Positions 1 through 11,922 of a stretch of 64,000 bases of DNA are shown here, piece by piece. This stretch comes from Collybia mongolica. Its lineage: Eukaryota > Basidiomycota > Agaricomycetes > Agaricales > Clitocybaceae. Position numbers and translations under genes: made by a program. The first letter of the stretch is position 1. Each line of letters opens with the position of its first letter. The stretch is taken from the NCBI GenBank assembly GCA_013420905.1, contig JAAXNY010000011.1:2666001-2730000 (forward strand), read 5' to 3'. Below the pieces are notes generated by a model, which did not search any database, had not been told where the DNA came from, and was given only the letters and a program-made list of their open reading frames with translations.

Positions 1-3000
1 CGTACGCACATCGGAAAATGCGAACGGTAAAGAAGCTGCAGGTGTTGTTAGTAAATTTCAAGCCGATGTATAGTTGCGTTACCATTGAACAAAGAAAGCG
101 ATCGTGACCTTGTTAATCAATTTCATTTACAGTCAGTTGGGGTGGGAATATATCTATCAAAAACCTCACGTTCATTGCAACTGAAACCTAGTAAAGACGG
201 TTAGTTCCTTATCATGGTACCTGACTATGTGAAACGTACAAAGAGAGACCTGAGAGAGGGATCTATATCACGTTATGAGCTGAGATGAGTCGGGTATTGC
301 TCACCAATGACCAATAGCAAGAGCAGGTGGATTCGCGTAATTCGTCACCTAAGAGTGAGCACAGTCAGATTAGAAGTCTAAAAGAGCTGGTATACGTTTT
401 ACGGACCAGATAGTGATACATGCATAATGATACTAGGAAGAAAACGATCAGAGAAAGTACGTTGACGATTGTGTTTTTCATACTAACCGAGGATAGTTTG
501 GGCTGTGTCAAGAACCCTAAGTTTATGATTAATTATAACGAGCACAGTAGGCAACTATGACGGTATTACTTACCACACGAAAGATACCTAGAAACATTCT
601 CTCAGAATTGAGACAATAGGTCATCGGGGATCATTCACAAACCAGAGATTTAATTTCCATGCCATCCTTAGGGTAATAGACGAAGTAGAAATATGTCTAA
701 ATTTATGTTACGTTAAGGCAAGATCAAAATAAAGTCGTATGGGATTACCTGGAGTGTTGTCAGGCCATACAACCTACGAGCTTTTCGTTGAACATAGAAA
801 GTAGAAGTCGGGAGGAAGTCAACGCACATGGCCGTGAACAATGCCCCAATGAACGCCGCCCCTACCTTATTCAATACTACCCGTAAGAATGGCCTAAAAA
901 ACCAACTTACCATATGTATCATCGATCTTGAGCTTTGGGTGAGGTGGTGGTGCCGACATAGTATAAGAAATCCTGTCCCACTCTTCAAGAAGATTAAGTC
1001 CGGACTCCAGAAGTGGCGCGTTGAGGAGATATCGGTAAAACGAGCTCGCTTATATGAGTTCTTGGGCAGCCCTCCCATTTCGAACTTATCCCAATTTAGC
1101 AACCCACTGTCATAGAAGGTGTGAACTCACCAAAATACCATGCGGACATGACTTTGAGGACAGATTGCTGATGTTACTTTGTGCACGTCAGTTATGAATG
1201 ATGACGGCCGTGGGCTTCGAGTAACGGACCAAGAAGGGAGGATCTTTTCCATCTTTATAGGGCGTTTCTGTTTCGTTGACAGCATTTATTTCGGTGGCTG
1301 GAGTAGTAAGGGAGTATTGCACCTCATAGTGTGCGGAAACATCAAACCCATTGAGCCTCCCCTGAATGATTAGTACATATACACCCCGGCGGGTAAAGCT
1401 AAACGAATCTTTTGACGGATCACAAATGGCGTCGGAGAAACTTGAGCGGCACTGCCCGGCGTCAAATGCTACATCTCAGAAGTACTTCCTAACATTTGCC
1501 AAGAGTTTACATAGCAAGGAATCTAATTGTGGCACATGCCCATTGTGCTTTGAATTTTGGTCAAACTGGGTGCGGCTCGTGACATTGCAGTCAGTATCCG
1601 GCGTCGCCAATCATTACTGAATGGATGGAGTACTTGGTGGAGTTTAAGAGTCCTGACGTCCTACGTATATGCTGAGAATTTCACAGATCTGTAATGGTAG
1701 CGTGTGGAGGGAAATCCTTGGGCTGTCGGCTGTCGACAGCAGGTGATGCCTTCGGCCCACCTGTTAGGGTATACCAGTTCTCTTTCTAGGTAGAAGAGTA
1801 ATGGTTCACATTACCAGTTAAACCACCCGAACTTGCGATGCACGCACCATGATAGAGTTTGGGCATCCAAGACAGCGAGTATCTGTGACAAGAAACGATA
1901 AGGGTTGACAACGGAACAAACATATCTTAAATTGCGCGTCGGTTTTTCTCTGGTTTGTTTTTGCATAAGCCTTGCTTGGTACATCCTCGGAGCTCAAGTG
2001 TATCCGTGGAATACCAATTCTGAGAAAGGGATGGAGAATGAGGTATACAATGACATGTCCATCAACTCGGTGTTAAAAAGGTCGAGTCCAGTAATGTTGA
2101 ACAGATTAAAGTTTAGAGTGCATCCGAACCGCTAGGCAATTCAACCTGACAAGACAGGCTCGTGTGATCGATATACCGTTGACAGCGGGATACTGTTGCT
2201 ACATAGGTGACGCTCAGGGCTCGCAGGTGTCCGATTCTGTTTGGGAGTACGGTGTACCAACGCAAAGTGAGGTCCAGGTCGAATCAGCCACCTCTGCGGA
2301 CAGAACCTCATCGCTGTATGGTAACGAGTGGGGCCGTCACGAGAACGGACTGGATGTGATTAAAGATGACCCACTATCCACCCGCCAATATAAGCGCGAC
2401 GGAGAAATCTTGCAACAACCCCACCACGACTCGGAGTCCCTTGGGCTCCTTTCAAGGAAATCTCCTACCAAGGCAACGGCGCATCTTGAAATTATGGCCG
2501 AAAAAGAGTGCGGGGGTGGAGAAGGTCAGTCAGGAGAGCGCCTTTGTCGAGACCTCGTTGTCGATTGGAAGCTGATGAGGTGGGATGGAAGAAACTCCGG
2601 GGGGGCTAAAAGCGAACATTGAAAGTCCTTAAAGTCCGTGATCCTTGAATGGTACAGTTCAGATTGATCTAGCTGGCGAGCAAAGTATACACACCGAGTT
2701 CCAAAATTCGCTTCGGATGCACAGAATTCTGTTCCATCCCACAACAAGTAAATCTTATGTGCAATTCATCGCATTCCAGTGATTACCCAAGTAAGCTTGA
2801 CAGGAGGCAGTGGAAGGCGTGCAATTGAAGGCAAAGGACATGTTATGGTGGCCGCTCTTGAAGAAAGTCCGTGGGAAGCGGAGTTGATACATCACGATCA
2901 CATCTGTTCACCATCACACCAACTTGTTGAACTTGAACATCTGAATACCAATTCGCTTCCATCGTCTCTCATCGCCTTGCGGGGCCTAGGATTCAACTTC

Positions 3001-4420
3001 GACTGTTGCCTGGGCCCCTTTTTCGCAGGCCTGCGGGGCCATGAAAGCCAGAAACGACCAATCCATAAATGCCGTAGCGGTGGGCTTGGAGCATACGTGT
3101 CCATTGGCAGCATGAAGTCATTTCCGACTCTTTCGTCAACTTTTTCTAGACAAAAAGTAGGGCAATGCCTCCTACATCGAGTGTGATTTGTGGACTGAGA
3201 CGCCACTTTTATCCGGGTTCACAGGTAAAACTACATCATGGTCCTTTTTCGAATTTGACGTTGACTTGACGCTTGTGCTTTCGCGTTGGGTTTTTGCAAT
3301 ATCGATGGTACACCTGGTGACCAAGACACGTTGACTAAACTTCTAAAGCGAATACGCTTCAAAGAGGTTGCTGTCAGCTTCCTAGAACGTTCCAGCTTGG
3401 AACCCTGATTATGGCCCCTTCAATTCAATCTGGTGTTCAATAGATAATCCTTCACCCTCCGATCAACCACAAGGTCTGGCAGCCCCATCCTGCGCGCGGG
3501 TGTACTGGAAGGTACTTTCCTCGCAGGTAACAGTGAAGGAAAAATCGTGCTGTCTTTTGGTTCTATTACCAGCTTTAAATCGCATTGGGCCATCACCAAG
3601 CTCGTTCCCCGACCTTATGATATTCTAGCTGAAACGGGGGCGTCACCATGCAAACCACGATTCTGGGAACCCCCCTTCTTTATCGGAATGCGAACCGTCA
3701 ATCAGAACCCAGAACTTTCCGAAGGAAAACACCGGACTCGATGTATTGTATGAGGTGTTCATCCATTACTTCAGAAAATGGTATCACACCAGTCAAAAAA
3801 AGGGTGCTATATCAATACCCCGCTTCCGGTTCGCTTCCCACCGACTTCCCATAGTCCTAACCAATCCTTCCAGGCCTCTATATCCATATAGCTTGTGGCT
3901 CGTGGGTTACACGAACTTACTTTCGTCTCAGTCCCTCCTCTACCTCTTCATATCAGATCTAGGAGCTTTTGCATGCCAGTTTGATTGATCTGGCGAAATC
4001 ACTTTGCCTCGCCTGGCATAACGATTCCCCATGCGTAAGGCGAGGGACCTTGCCGTCACCCCATTTCTCGATCTAACCACGAGGGGACTTTTCATTGAAT
4101 AGTCCCCGCATCCGTGTTTTTTCGGCCCTGGGCTTTATGACTTTTGTCACCCCCTTTGAACTTCCCCTCTTTTGGCTGGACGACCAGTGTGACTGGGGAC
4201 GGACGCTGAAGTTCACATCGATCGTAGCTAGAATCAGGACAACCAAACACATGATTCCCCAGTCAAGTTCATCTGAGCTCTGTACGGGAACAATTGCCTT
4301 CTTTGCTCCTCGGCAGTTCCCGTGAGTTGGAGATTTTGAACCTCGACGGGGGGATAATCGGGATCGTGATTCCAGATGCGACAGGTATATAGTAGACATA
4401 TGCACATTTCTACACCCTCA
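1..4420. other. No supported gene
   Basis: Reading frames here are short (up to about 150 codons), many lack an ATG, and none shows a recognisable domain, a signal peptide or a chain of exons joined by plausible introns. No tandem repeat or terminal repeat was seen. I treat it as intergenic or decayed DNA. Confidence 0.5.
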
Positions 4421-4424
4421 ACTA

Positions 4425-6142
4425 CAATGGCCACTATCCTCACCAACCGCGCTTTTCCCAACTCTCGTGCCGATCTTAGTCGCTCAGCCGCGGACGGTTT
4501 AGCCATTGGTTACGTTGCACCTGGCAGTGTCCTTAATCAACAGGTTGGGTGTTATCAGTGGACGCCTTTCTGCCGCTTATCCTCTTCATTCTAGTGGACG
4601 TTTCCGCCAGTGGTCGCGCAACAGGGTTTTACCGGTGTAAAGAATTCGGCGGCCGGCGGCGTTGTCGTTGGGGTCGATGCCAACGAAGTGGTCTGTACTC
4701 ATTCATCTTCTGTACTTACGTGATCTGACTTGTGTGGATTAATGTAGCCAGAGGGCGCCGCTGGCAATTTTGTATATCAAGCAGCAGTATATGGCAGTGG
4801 CGCTGTAAATAATTTCGTGATCAAGATTATCAGTGGTGGTATTATGTATGTCGTTCAAATAGTTTCCGGATTATTTGCAATTCATACCACACGTGTTCAG
4901 GATATGCTTGCCAGGAGTAGCAGGCAGAAGGCCAGATTTATACTGGACCCTCGCGAACAATCTTCGTAGCACACCAGTATGTTTAGTAAATCCCGGAAAG
5001 AGTAGATCCCTGTTTAACACCAAACCTCTTTTCAGATCAGATTAACGCCATTGCGCAACGGCCAGGAATTAAACACTCAAATCTGGGACTTGGACCACGT
5101 CGCCTGAATGTTGCGCAGCATGCCTATGTTGCACCAGCTCCACACTTCTCAATTGCTGATATCTCACGACGTCCATCGATTTACACATTTGTGCTCTTGC
5201 TCTTTTATTCGGGCATCGCAAGAATTACTGTCAGAATGCTTGTTGTCGAAATACACTTGCTGCTACTACTTTACCGGCTCGGATATCATCGCCCTCCCCC
5301 CTCGTTCGCATGAATTAGATCTCGTGTGTTGGAGATCCCATCGCGCGCACATTAACCAAAATTTATTCAACGGCCTGTGCCAGACATGCTATATATTACA
5401 CACGGCGTCAAAGTCTGCGTTGTACCTACCCTAGCAACCTAGGGATATACATCGATCACTTCATCCATACGTCTCAAATCATCTGCATAGATTTGAAGTG
5501 CGGGGTTTCGATTGCGTGGCGTCCTCGCGTTCTTCGGCTCGCATGCTATAAGCCTGTACGGCGGATGATCAAGACACGTTCACGTTTCCTCAAGATGGGT
5601 TTATTTCGATGAGGGTCTCCTTCCGTTCCAGCACCCTAGATTGCTCCTGCTGTCATCCGATTGATCATCGATAACCCGGACTATGGCAATTTCTTACGTA
5701 GTTCCTATGGTCTAATCCTTGGACGCTCTGACATCTTCTATTCAACACAGGACACGAGGGAGTCAGGCGCAAATACTCTTTCCAAGCATCTGGTCTTCAC
5801 ATACATTGCCATCGGCTGTTCCCAGGAAATTACTCTTGGAAATCTACTTGTATCCTCATAAAAGCTGAGCCTAGATCAGACTCCTCCCCACCACCTACAA
5901 CTACCTATTCTTGAGACCTATCATACACAGCATCATGTCTGCCAAACGGAATGACGCCTATTTCGAGAAGGTCGATAAGCCTTTCAAGCCTTTCAGTTTG
6001 GACGACAAATTCACCATCGCGAACGTCACTTCCCCTTGGTCGTTCCCTACCGACATTATCATCGCTCACGACGGGGAAGACGATCATGTCGAGGACGTTG
6101 CAACAGATGTCGCTCCTCTGACAATCAGGTATCGCTTCCTTG
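4425..6142 (+). repeat. Inverted duplication, arm 1
   Basis: This 1.7-kb stretch is matched in reverse orientation by 20148-21831. Matching blocks include the small gene, the spacer at about 5100-5870, and the first about 65 codons of the metalloprotease gene. Similarity stops abruptly after TTCCTTG at 6142, and at 20148 in the other arm, so one breakpoint lies inside the metalloprotease coding region. Confidence 0.8.
4427..4969 (+). CDS. Uncharacterised 144-residue protein, copy 1
   Basis: I do not recognise the family. Three phase-0 exons (4427-4543, 4595-4690, 4748-4969) join into a 144-residue protein. It starts MATILTNRAF, is rich in Gly and Val in the middle (AAGGVVVGVDANEV) and has a conserved hydrophobic segment (GGIMYVVQIVSGLFAI), ending in FILDPREQSS. 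The best evidence that it is real is that the same exon series occurs inverted at 21298-21831, with coding blocks better conserved than introns. There is no clear signal peptide. The first intron donor (GTTGGG) is weak. The gene lies about 1 kb upstream of the metalloprotease gene, and both copies keep that order. Confidence 0.5.
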
Positions 6143-7613
6143 ACGACGGTAAGGAGGCCGAAAAAGCCAAAGTTCGGGCTACCTGCGTGGAGTGGGGGGC
6201 TTGGGCAAATGTCAATTTCCAGGAGGATGCCGGGCTCGCCAGTTTCCCCGCACCCTTGCGCGAGCCGGTAGTTTCAATGGCAAAAGCGGAGGCAGCCGTA
6301 AGTGCAGCTCTCGAGACAGCCAAACGCGCAGCCATCACGGCGGCCCAGACAGCAGGCGTCCCCGGGGCCGGAGTCTCGCTCACGGCGCCCCGTGTTGCGC
6401 AAACCCCGAGAGACAGAAATTGGGCGGCCGTAGATAGAGGTATAGCTGCCCTGGCGGGGACAGCCGCGTTGGCTGAAGGCGGTGCCGCCGAGGCAGCTAA
6501 CAACGAACTTGAACAGGCGAAAGGAACTTTAGCAACAGCTTACGCCGATGCCGACGCCCCCGATGACCTCCCCCCTTTGATATTCATCACGTTCTTGCCA
6601 GGGGAGCGGTGGTCGTACGCGCCCTGCGGCGAATCCCAGGCATCCTTGAGTGTGGCTGTTGGAACGCTGGAATCGATGATGATGTACTTGTCGTTGAGCG
6701 ACATCGCACTGGGTGACGACGATACCGACGACAAGAAAGCCAAGCTTGATTACGATAGAGGTACTATCTTACATGAGTTTGGACATGTGCTGGGCTTTCA
6801 GCATGAACACCAGTCGCCTGGCCGCGAAGGTGTTTTGACGTTCACAGAGAATGGTGCGTGTCTTGATGCCGCAAGCACTTGGCAGTAATAACGAATTTGA
6901 CACCAGCTTTTGAGACGCATTGGCGGTGGGATGTTGACAAATCCAATGTAGTAGCTCAAACAGATGAACGAAGGCTCGTCGCCTATTCGCCCATGGACGA
7001 GAACTCCATCATGATGTATGTCCCTTTGGTGACCCCTTGTACTGATATCGCCATTTACGTCACTGCCAGGTACTACCTCCCGGCCAGCACCACCACTCTC
7101 AACAGGGTGATTACCCGCAAACACGAGCTGTCCGACCTGGACAAGGCATACGCGATGATAATCTACCCTCGCCCAGCCACTGCAAGGGCACCTCTTGCAC
7201 CCTGGGCAGCCCACCCGCCCACACACGCGCTGAACTTGATAGGAATACCCGAAGCCCACCCCGCCCGGACCAAAATCCTCAAAATGTACGAGTACTTGGG
7301 CGACCCCGCCGCGGATATCGATGTCACGGAGTGGCGCGGCGTCGATGCCGCAAACCACCAAGCCGCCCATCGGACCAGGAACATCGTCCAGACCATCCGG
7401 CAGACCTTGAGCACGTGGTCTTTTGCTCGGGGGGCGGCGACGCGGGCGCGGCTGGCGCTTCGGGCCGCGATCGAAGCGCAGGAGGATGCGGAGAAGGCGT
7501 ATGAGGCGGCTGAAGGGGGACAGGGCGCGGAGAAAGCGCGGTGGGTGGGGGCGAGGTTGCGCGCGCTGGGGCCGCACCAGGAGGCTGCGGAACAGGGGCA
7601 GAAACGCGCTTGA
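5935..7613 (+). CDS. Astacin/matrixin-like zinc metalloprotease (zincin), no signal peptide
   Basis: Predicted zinc endopeptidase of 523 residues from three exons (5935-6853, 6907-7015, 7070-7613). The zinc site is HEFGHVLGFQHEHQSP at about residue 282, the HExxHxxGxxH-E form of metzincins. A Met-turn SIMMY follows about 50 residues later, and the second intron splits its last Met codon. The core segments WGAWANVNFQ and IFITFLPGERWSY are typical of this fungal family. About 110 Ala-rich residues, predicted helical, are inserted between them, and the C-terminal third is another Ala/Glu-rich helical tail. The N-terminus (MSAKRNDAYF) has no signal peptide or propeptide, so an intracellular role is inferred. 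A truncated inverted copy lies at 20148-20354. Start chosen as the first ATG, in the same place in both copies. Confidence 0.85.
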
Positions 7614-7881
7614 TATTTTTTGAATTTTGTTTTTTCTCGTTCCTTCGACGGTCGTTTTCTTCACCATGCCCTTCACCTCCTTGACCTCCGCTTTCTTGAC
7701 CTTGAAGCTATGTTCTTTTTTTTTTTTTTGCTGTATTACCATCCCCACCCCTCTTGATGACGCGTTTGTTGTGTTGATGTGATGCGTCGTACCCTTTCCT
7801 GACTGCTTCTCCTGGTGTTTGTCACATTTACTTGCGTATATTGTGTATATAGAGTCGCATACAATATTGTGCATCTGCGAA

Positions 7882-8380
7882 ACACAAGTCCACGTTCCGA
7901 GCTTACAATTATTTGGCCATTAATCTGTAATTGAATGTTGAGAGTGTTGGCCAACCGTTCCTGATCCACCAACCACTGCAGACAACTGTGAGAGTACTAC
8001 CACGACAGTTGGTGAGGTTCGTAGTGGCCCGCCGGATGGAACCAGTGAATTCTTCAAGGCCAGCATGAAGTGGCAAATACGTAGGAAGTATAGTTATTCC
8101 GTGCATTGAGGAGAAAGGCTGTCCATCTAATGGCGTGTGTTTGTGATGAGTTATCATGGTAAAAAAAACATGTGCACAACCTCTCCATGGGGTGTGGTCG
8201 AGTAGGAAATCCACCAGTTCAGCTTCAACACACAAGCCGCCGTTCCGAGCGTACAATTCTTTGGCCATTAATCTATAATTGAATGAATATCGGGAGTGTT
8301 GACGAACGGTGAGAGTACCAGCGAGATTCATAGTCAGTGGGTCGAATAGGAATCCCACTAGTCCAGCTTCAACACCCTCG
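7882..8380 (+). repeat. Diverged interleaved direct repeats
   Basis: A block of about 75 bp at 7882-7960 (containing TTTGGCCATTAATCTGTAAT) recurs at 8231-8308 with scattered changes. A second about 40-bp block at 8197-8235 (TAGGAAATCCACCAGTTCAG) recurs at 8341-8380. The two families alternate, which points to an old segmental or tandem duplication. No terminal inverted repeats are visible. Confidence 0.6.
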
Positions 8381-8547
8381 CACCCTCGCATTGATTAGTA
8401 TCATCCGAGCCTGCGCCCACATAGCACACGACCCTCACGAGGCAGAAGGTTCGGCACTAGCCATACGTGGAGAAACCCCCAAACACATGTATCCAACCAA
8501 AAAAAAGCAATAAATTCCACAATACACATACATTTACAATCTTCCTA

Positions 8548-8584
8548 CACCACCACCACCACCACCACCACCACCACCACCACC
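8548..8584 (+). repeat. (CAC)n microsatellite
   Basis: An uninterrupted CAC tract of about 12 units in noncoding DNA, just 3' of the minus-strand membrane protein gene. Confidence 0.95.
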
Positions 8585-8676
8585 AACACCAACAGCACAA
8601 CCCCTCCATGACCCACCCCCTACAGAACCAACCACGAACCAAAAAAAACGTAATCGCAGACCCGCGGACCCCAAAC

Positions 8677-9507
8677 CTAGGCGCGACTATCCCGATACGT
8701 ACTTATCCTAGGATCCCACCTGCCATGCAACGGCTCCAGCAGCGCGTTGTTCGCAAAGCTGAACAGCATGCTCACGCCGAGGATCATGGTGATCGTGAGC
8801 CACCCCAGCCACGCGAACGCGACGAGCGCGGTGAGCACCCGGCACGCGCGGTATTGTTGGCAGAAGGAGAGGTCGCCCCAGATGGACTGCCGGTGAGGGG
8901 TGTTCGTCAGCGGGTGCAGGTGCGGGTGAGGGGAGGGGAGGGAAGCAGAGGGGAGGAGGGACGTACGGAGGCGATGGCGGCGCCGAGGAGCCAGAAGAGC
9001 CAGAGGAAGGCAAGCCCGATGAGCTCGCCGCGGAACGTCGAGACGAGCTTGTTCTCGGAGCGTTTATGGATGCAGAAGATGCTGTGTGCGGGGGGGGGGG
9101 GTTTAGCGTATTAGCGCACTGTGTGGCTTGTGGGGCTTGTGGGGGGGTAGTTACATGAAGATGCACCACGGGACCGTCATTATCGTCGTTACCAGGATTT
9201 CCGCCACGATGGGGTCTGCACTTTATCGGTTCAGTGACGCGCGCGAGGGGGGGGGGGGGCAAGGGTGATGCTGAAGACTTGCCGTAAAAGTTCTGTCCGT
9301 TGTTGAGGGGGTCGCCCGCGGGGAGGTGGGTTGTGTAGTGGAGCCGTGCGGCGGAGAGGCAGAAGAGGATGAGTGAGAAGAGGCCCTTTGTTTTTTTTTG
9401 CAAGGACGTGAGTAAGGGGTTTTTTGTTGGTTTGGTGGGGATCGCGAAAGGGGGCGTACCAGGGTGAAGTAGAGAGCGATGCGCAGGGGAGGGAGATCAA
9501 ATACCAT
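8677..9507 (-). CDS. Four-helix membrane protein, MARVEL-like (paralog A)
   Basis: Five exons on the minus strand (9507-9460, 9385-9283, 9215-9155, 9081-8967, 8886-8677) join in frame to 178 residues. Four hydrophobic segments are visible: LRIALYFTLGLFSLILFCLS, then VAEILVTTIMTVPWCIFIF, LIGLAFLWLFWLLGAAIA and VLTALVAFAWLGWLTITMIL. The last loop has SFCQQYRACRV, a Cys-containing loop common in fungal MARVEL-type proteins. Intron 2 is a GC-AG intron (GCAAGT donor at 9282). The N-terminus is the least certain part: an extra 5' exon is possible because an open, hydrophobic reading continues just upstream. The divergent paralog at 11023-11922 shares exon lengths and splice phases. Role inferred only: membrane-associating protein. 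Confidence 0.75.
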
Positions 9508-11022
9508 GACGATCAACGCGATGAAGAGTTTACTAGTTGCGAGTTTGTATTACAAGTGGCCAGCAGAGAAGAAGAAGAAGAAGAAGTGGGGGCAAGTTTA
9601 AAAGCGAGGGGTGGTGGTGAACATGAGGAATCCGGATGGACCGACACGACGACCTCGTTTTCTTCATTTCATTTCGTTGGGGGGGGGGGGGCCGTCGTAA
9701 TTGTTGTCCCCCCGTTCTGGAAGTTCGTCCTGGCAACGTGTGTTTGCCGAGGTACCACCGCGCGAATAAAAAGGCCCGCCGGGATATAGGTCGAGGAAAC
9801 CGTGAATAGCTCCCGCCCCCACTTGCTGAAAGCTCGTTTTTCTTTCCACGGTATATGTATCCTTTTTGGCGCTGTCGTTTTCACCAGCGTTCGCTGCGGT
9901 TGACAATCCCCCCCCGTCCCTTTTACGCGTTGAAGTTTCGGAATGCCGTCGAGTCGTGGCAGGACATGAGGCCGTTGAGGCAGCGGCGAGGCCCGGGGAT
10001 CTCTTTTGTTATGCGGACACAGCAATGATCACTTATGGCCTTGCAACTGGGGCGAACGCCTCGTTTTAATCCATAGATGACTCTACCACGTCACGGGATA
10101 TCCTTCTTACGACATGCTTAGTCTCCCGTTTGGTCTCGAGTCTCGACTGCCTGATTGATTCCCTCACTCAAGATTGGTATGCCACATATTTTGACATGGA
10201 CATCTCGCGAACCAAAGAAAAGGTCGCTACGAACGAACAATACAGTCTGTCTGTCTGTCTGTCTGTCTGTCTGGAGAAGGTGCTTTCGGCTGGGTGAGGC
10301 GGGAGTTTACGGGAACGCTTGAGGGCATGTGAGCAGAGAAGTCGGCGGAGCTACTGGGCGACGGCGCTATTCCGAACGATGGTCCTTCATCCTGTGACCC
10401 CCCTGTCCTATCCTTTGTTGGAGTGGAAAACGGTGCGTCCTAACCTGCACCTTACCCTACTAGAAGACTGCTTATATGGGATATTATTTAGCCTAAATCT
10501 GTCGTGCGACCATCGGTACCCTGCAGCTACTACCCGCCGGGCGATGAACAGACGCTGCGACTACCACTGGGGGGCAGTATGTGACCTCCCCCCGAAGACA
10601 AACGGCGCTTCCTTGCACCTGATGCTCGTGCCACTCCCTGCTCTCACCGAAGCATTTCAAATGTCATTCCCAAGACCTAACTATTTTTCGACAAGACATC
10701 ACCTGCTCGGAGTAAGACATCTGTTCCCCACACCTAGACTACACCTACACTTCCTCCTGGCCCTGGCCCTGCAAGATAAAGGAATTGGGATATAACTCCA
10801 GACATACGGAAGTGTGGCCCTATTTGCATGGCCTCGGGGCTTGAACGCTTTGCTCTAAACCCTGCGTCACACTCCGCGTCATCCCCTCTCTTCGCCCGAT
10901 CAGGAGCGCGTCACGGCCTGCTTCTAGATCCACCGTGTCCGAGATAAACCGGGCAAGGGCCAACCCCCCTTTATATAAGAACGGAACGTGGGGTCGAGCG
11001 CATGTAAGACAACTCACAACCC
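9508..11022. other. Divergent intergenic region between MARVEL-like paralogs
   Basis: No gene is supported. The region holds a GAA/GAAG tract near 9567-9587, several G runs and a TCTG microsatellite at 10245-10273. It must contain the promoters of both divergent membrane protein genes. The readings inside are short and low in complexity. Confidence 0.5.
10245..10273 (+). repeat. (GTCT)n microsatellite
   Basis: About seven uninterrupted GTCT units. Confidence 0.95.
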
Positions 11023-11922
11023 ATGTCTTCCCTCCGCCCCCTCCGCATTGCACTCTACTCAGCGCTTGTGAGCGTCGAGCTCGTGCCTCTCGTGTGTGCT
11101 AGGCTAACGTTTCGTCTGACTAGGCTATCTTCTCCATCATCTTGTTGGGACTGACCGCTGCACGGGTCCAATATACGAAAACCAGACGATCCTCAGATCC
11201 TATTCGCCCGACTGCGAGACACTATTATGGTCAGTTCGGAATCCGACAAGCTCTTGCGCCAAGCTCCTGACAGTATAATGCTTGCCTTAGACCCCATCGT
11301 TGTCGAACTCCTTGTCACTAGTATCTTTGCCTTCCTTTGGTCCCTTCCATTGTAAGCGCTCAACCCCTTTTGACCCCATCCTGAATAACATTCAACCTTG
11401 ACACCAGGATCTATCTCCTCCACGCACGGAAAGCGCGCGGCCTCGCCGCCTCGTACGCATTCGAGTTCCTCGGCCTGTTTGTGCTCTGGGTCATGTACCT
11501 CGTCGGCGCCGCCATCGCCACCGTAAGCACCCCCCTATACCTCCTCCACCTCATCACCCCTTAACACTCTTTTTGGTCACCAGCGCTACTGGCACGACCT
11601 GGGCTTCTGCTGGTTCAACAACCAGTGCCGGATCGTCACCGCCATCGTCGCGTGGAGCTGGATCAACTGGGCCACGACGTTCTTCCTGCTCATGACCAGC
11701 TGCGCGGGCCAGCGGACTAGCCGTGTCGGGTACCGTGACCCGCTCTATGGCGGGGCTGCTGCCGGGGGTGTCGCTGGTGCTGATAACTATGGCGCGTCCG
11801 GAACTGGAGCAACGACTGCTCCTGAAACTAGGAATGTGGATGGGGGAAATACTGGTCCGGTCTCGATGGGCCCTGCTGGGAACGCGGCTCCTCAGTATCC
11901 GGGACACACTGGAACTGTTTGA
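11023..11922 (+). CDS. Four-helix membrane protein, MARVEL-like (paralog B)
   Basis: Five exons (11023-11067, 11124-11229, 11291-11351, 11408-11522, 11584-11922) give 221 residues. Hydrophobic segments are RIALYSALAIFSIILLGLTA, VVELLVTSIFAFLWSLPLI, FEFLGLFVLWVMYLVGAAIA and IVTAIVAWSWINWATTFFLL. The YYDPIVVELLVTSIF and GFCWFNNQCRIVTA blocks align with paralog A. Exons 3 and 4 have exactly the same lengths (61 and 115 nt) and phases as in paralog A. The C-terminus differs: a Gly/Ala/Thr-rich tail of about 70 residues, presumably cytosolic. Family assignment rests on the four-helix pattern and the Cys loop; function is not known. Confidence 0.8.

Larger units (their letters stand above)
7614..8676. 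other. Intergenic stretch with repeats and a microsatellite
   Basis: Contains the 3' flanks of two convergent genes (metalloprotease plus, MARVEL-like minus), a diverged direct repeat and a CAC tract, both listed separately. Long readings across it are low-complexity His or Trp runs from the CAC tract. Confidence 0.6.

Noticed and set aside
2164..2622. 152-codon reading starting at GTG
   Set aside because: No ATG, no recognised motif, no supporting introns or duplicate; length is compatible with chance.
6798..7874. 358-codon minus-strand reading
   Set aside because: Antisense shadow of GC-rich metalloprotease exons; no domain.
8467..9114. 215-codon plus-strand reading with a poly-His run
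   Set aside because: It is the CAC microsatellite followed by the antisense of the spliced MARVEL-like gene; the minus-strand exons explain the sequence far better.
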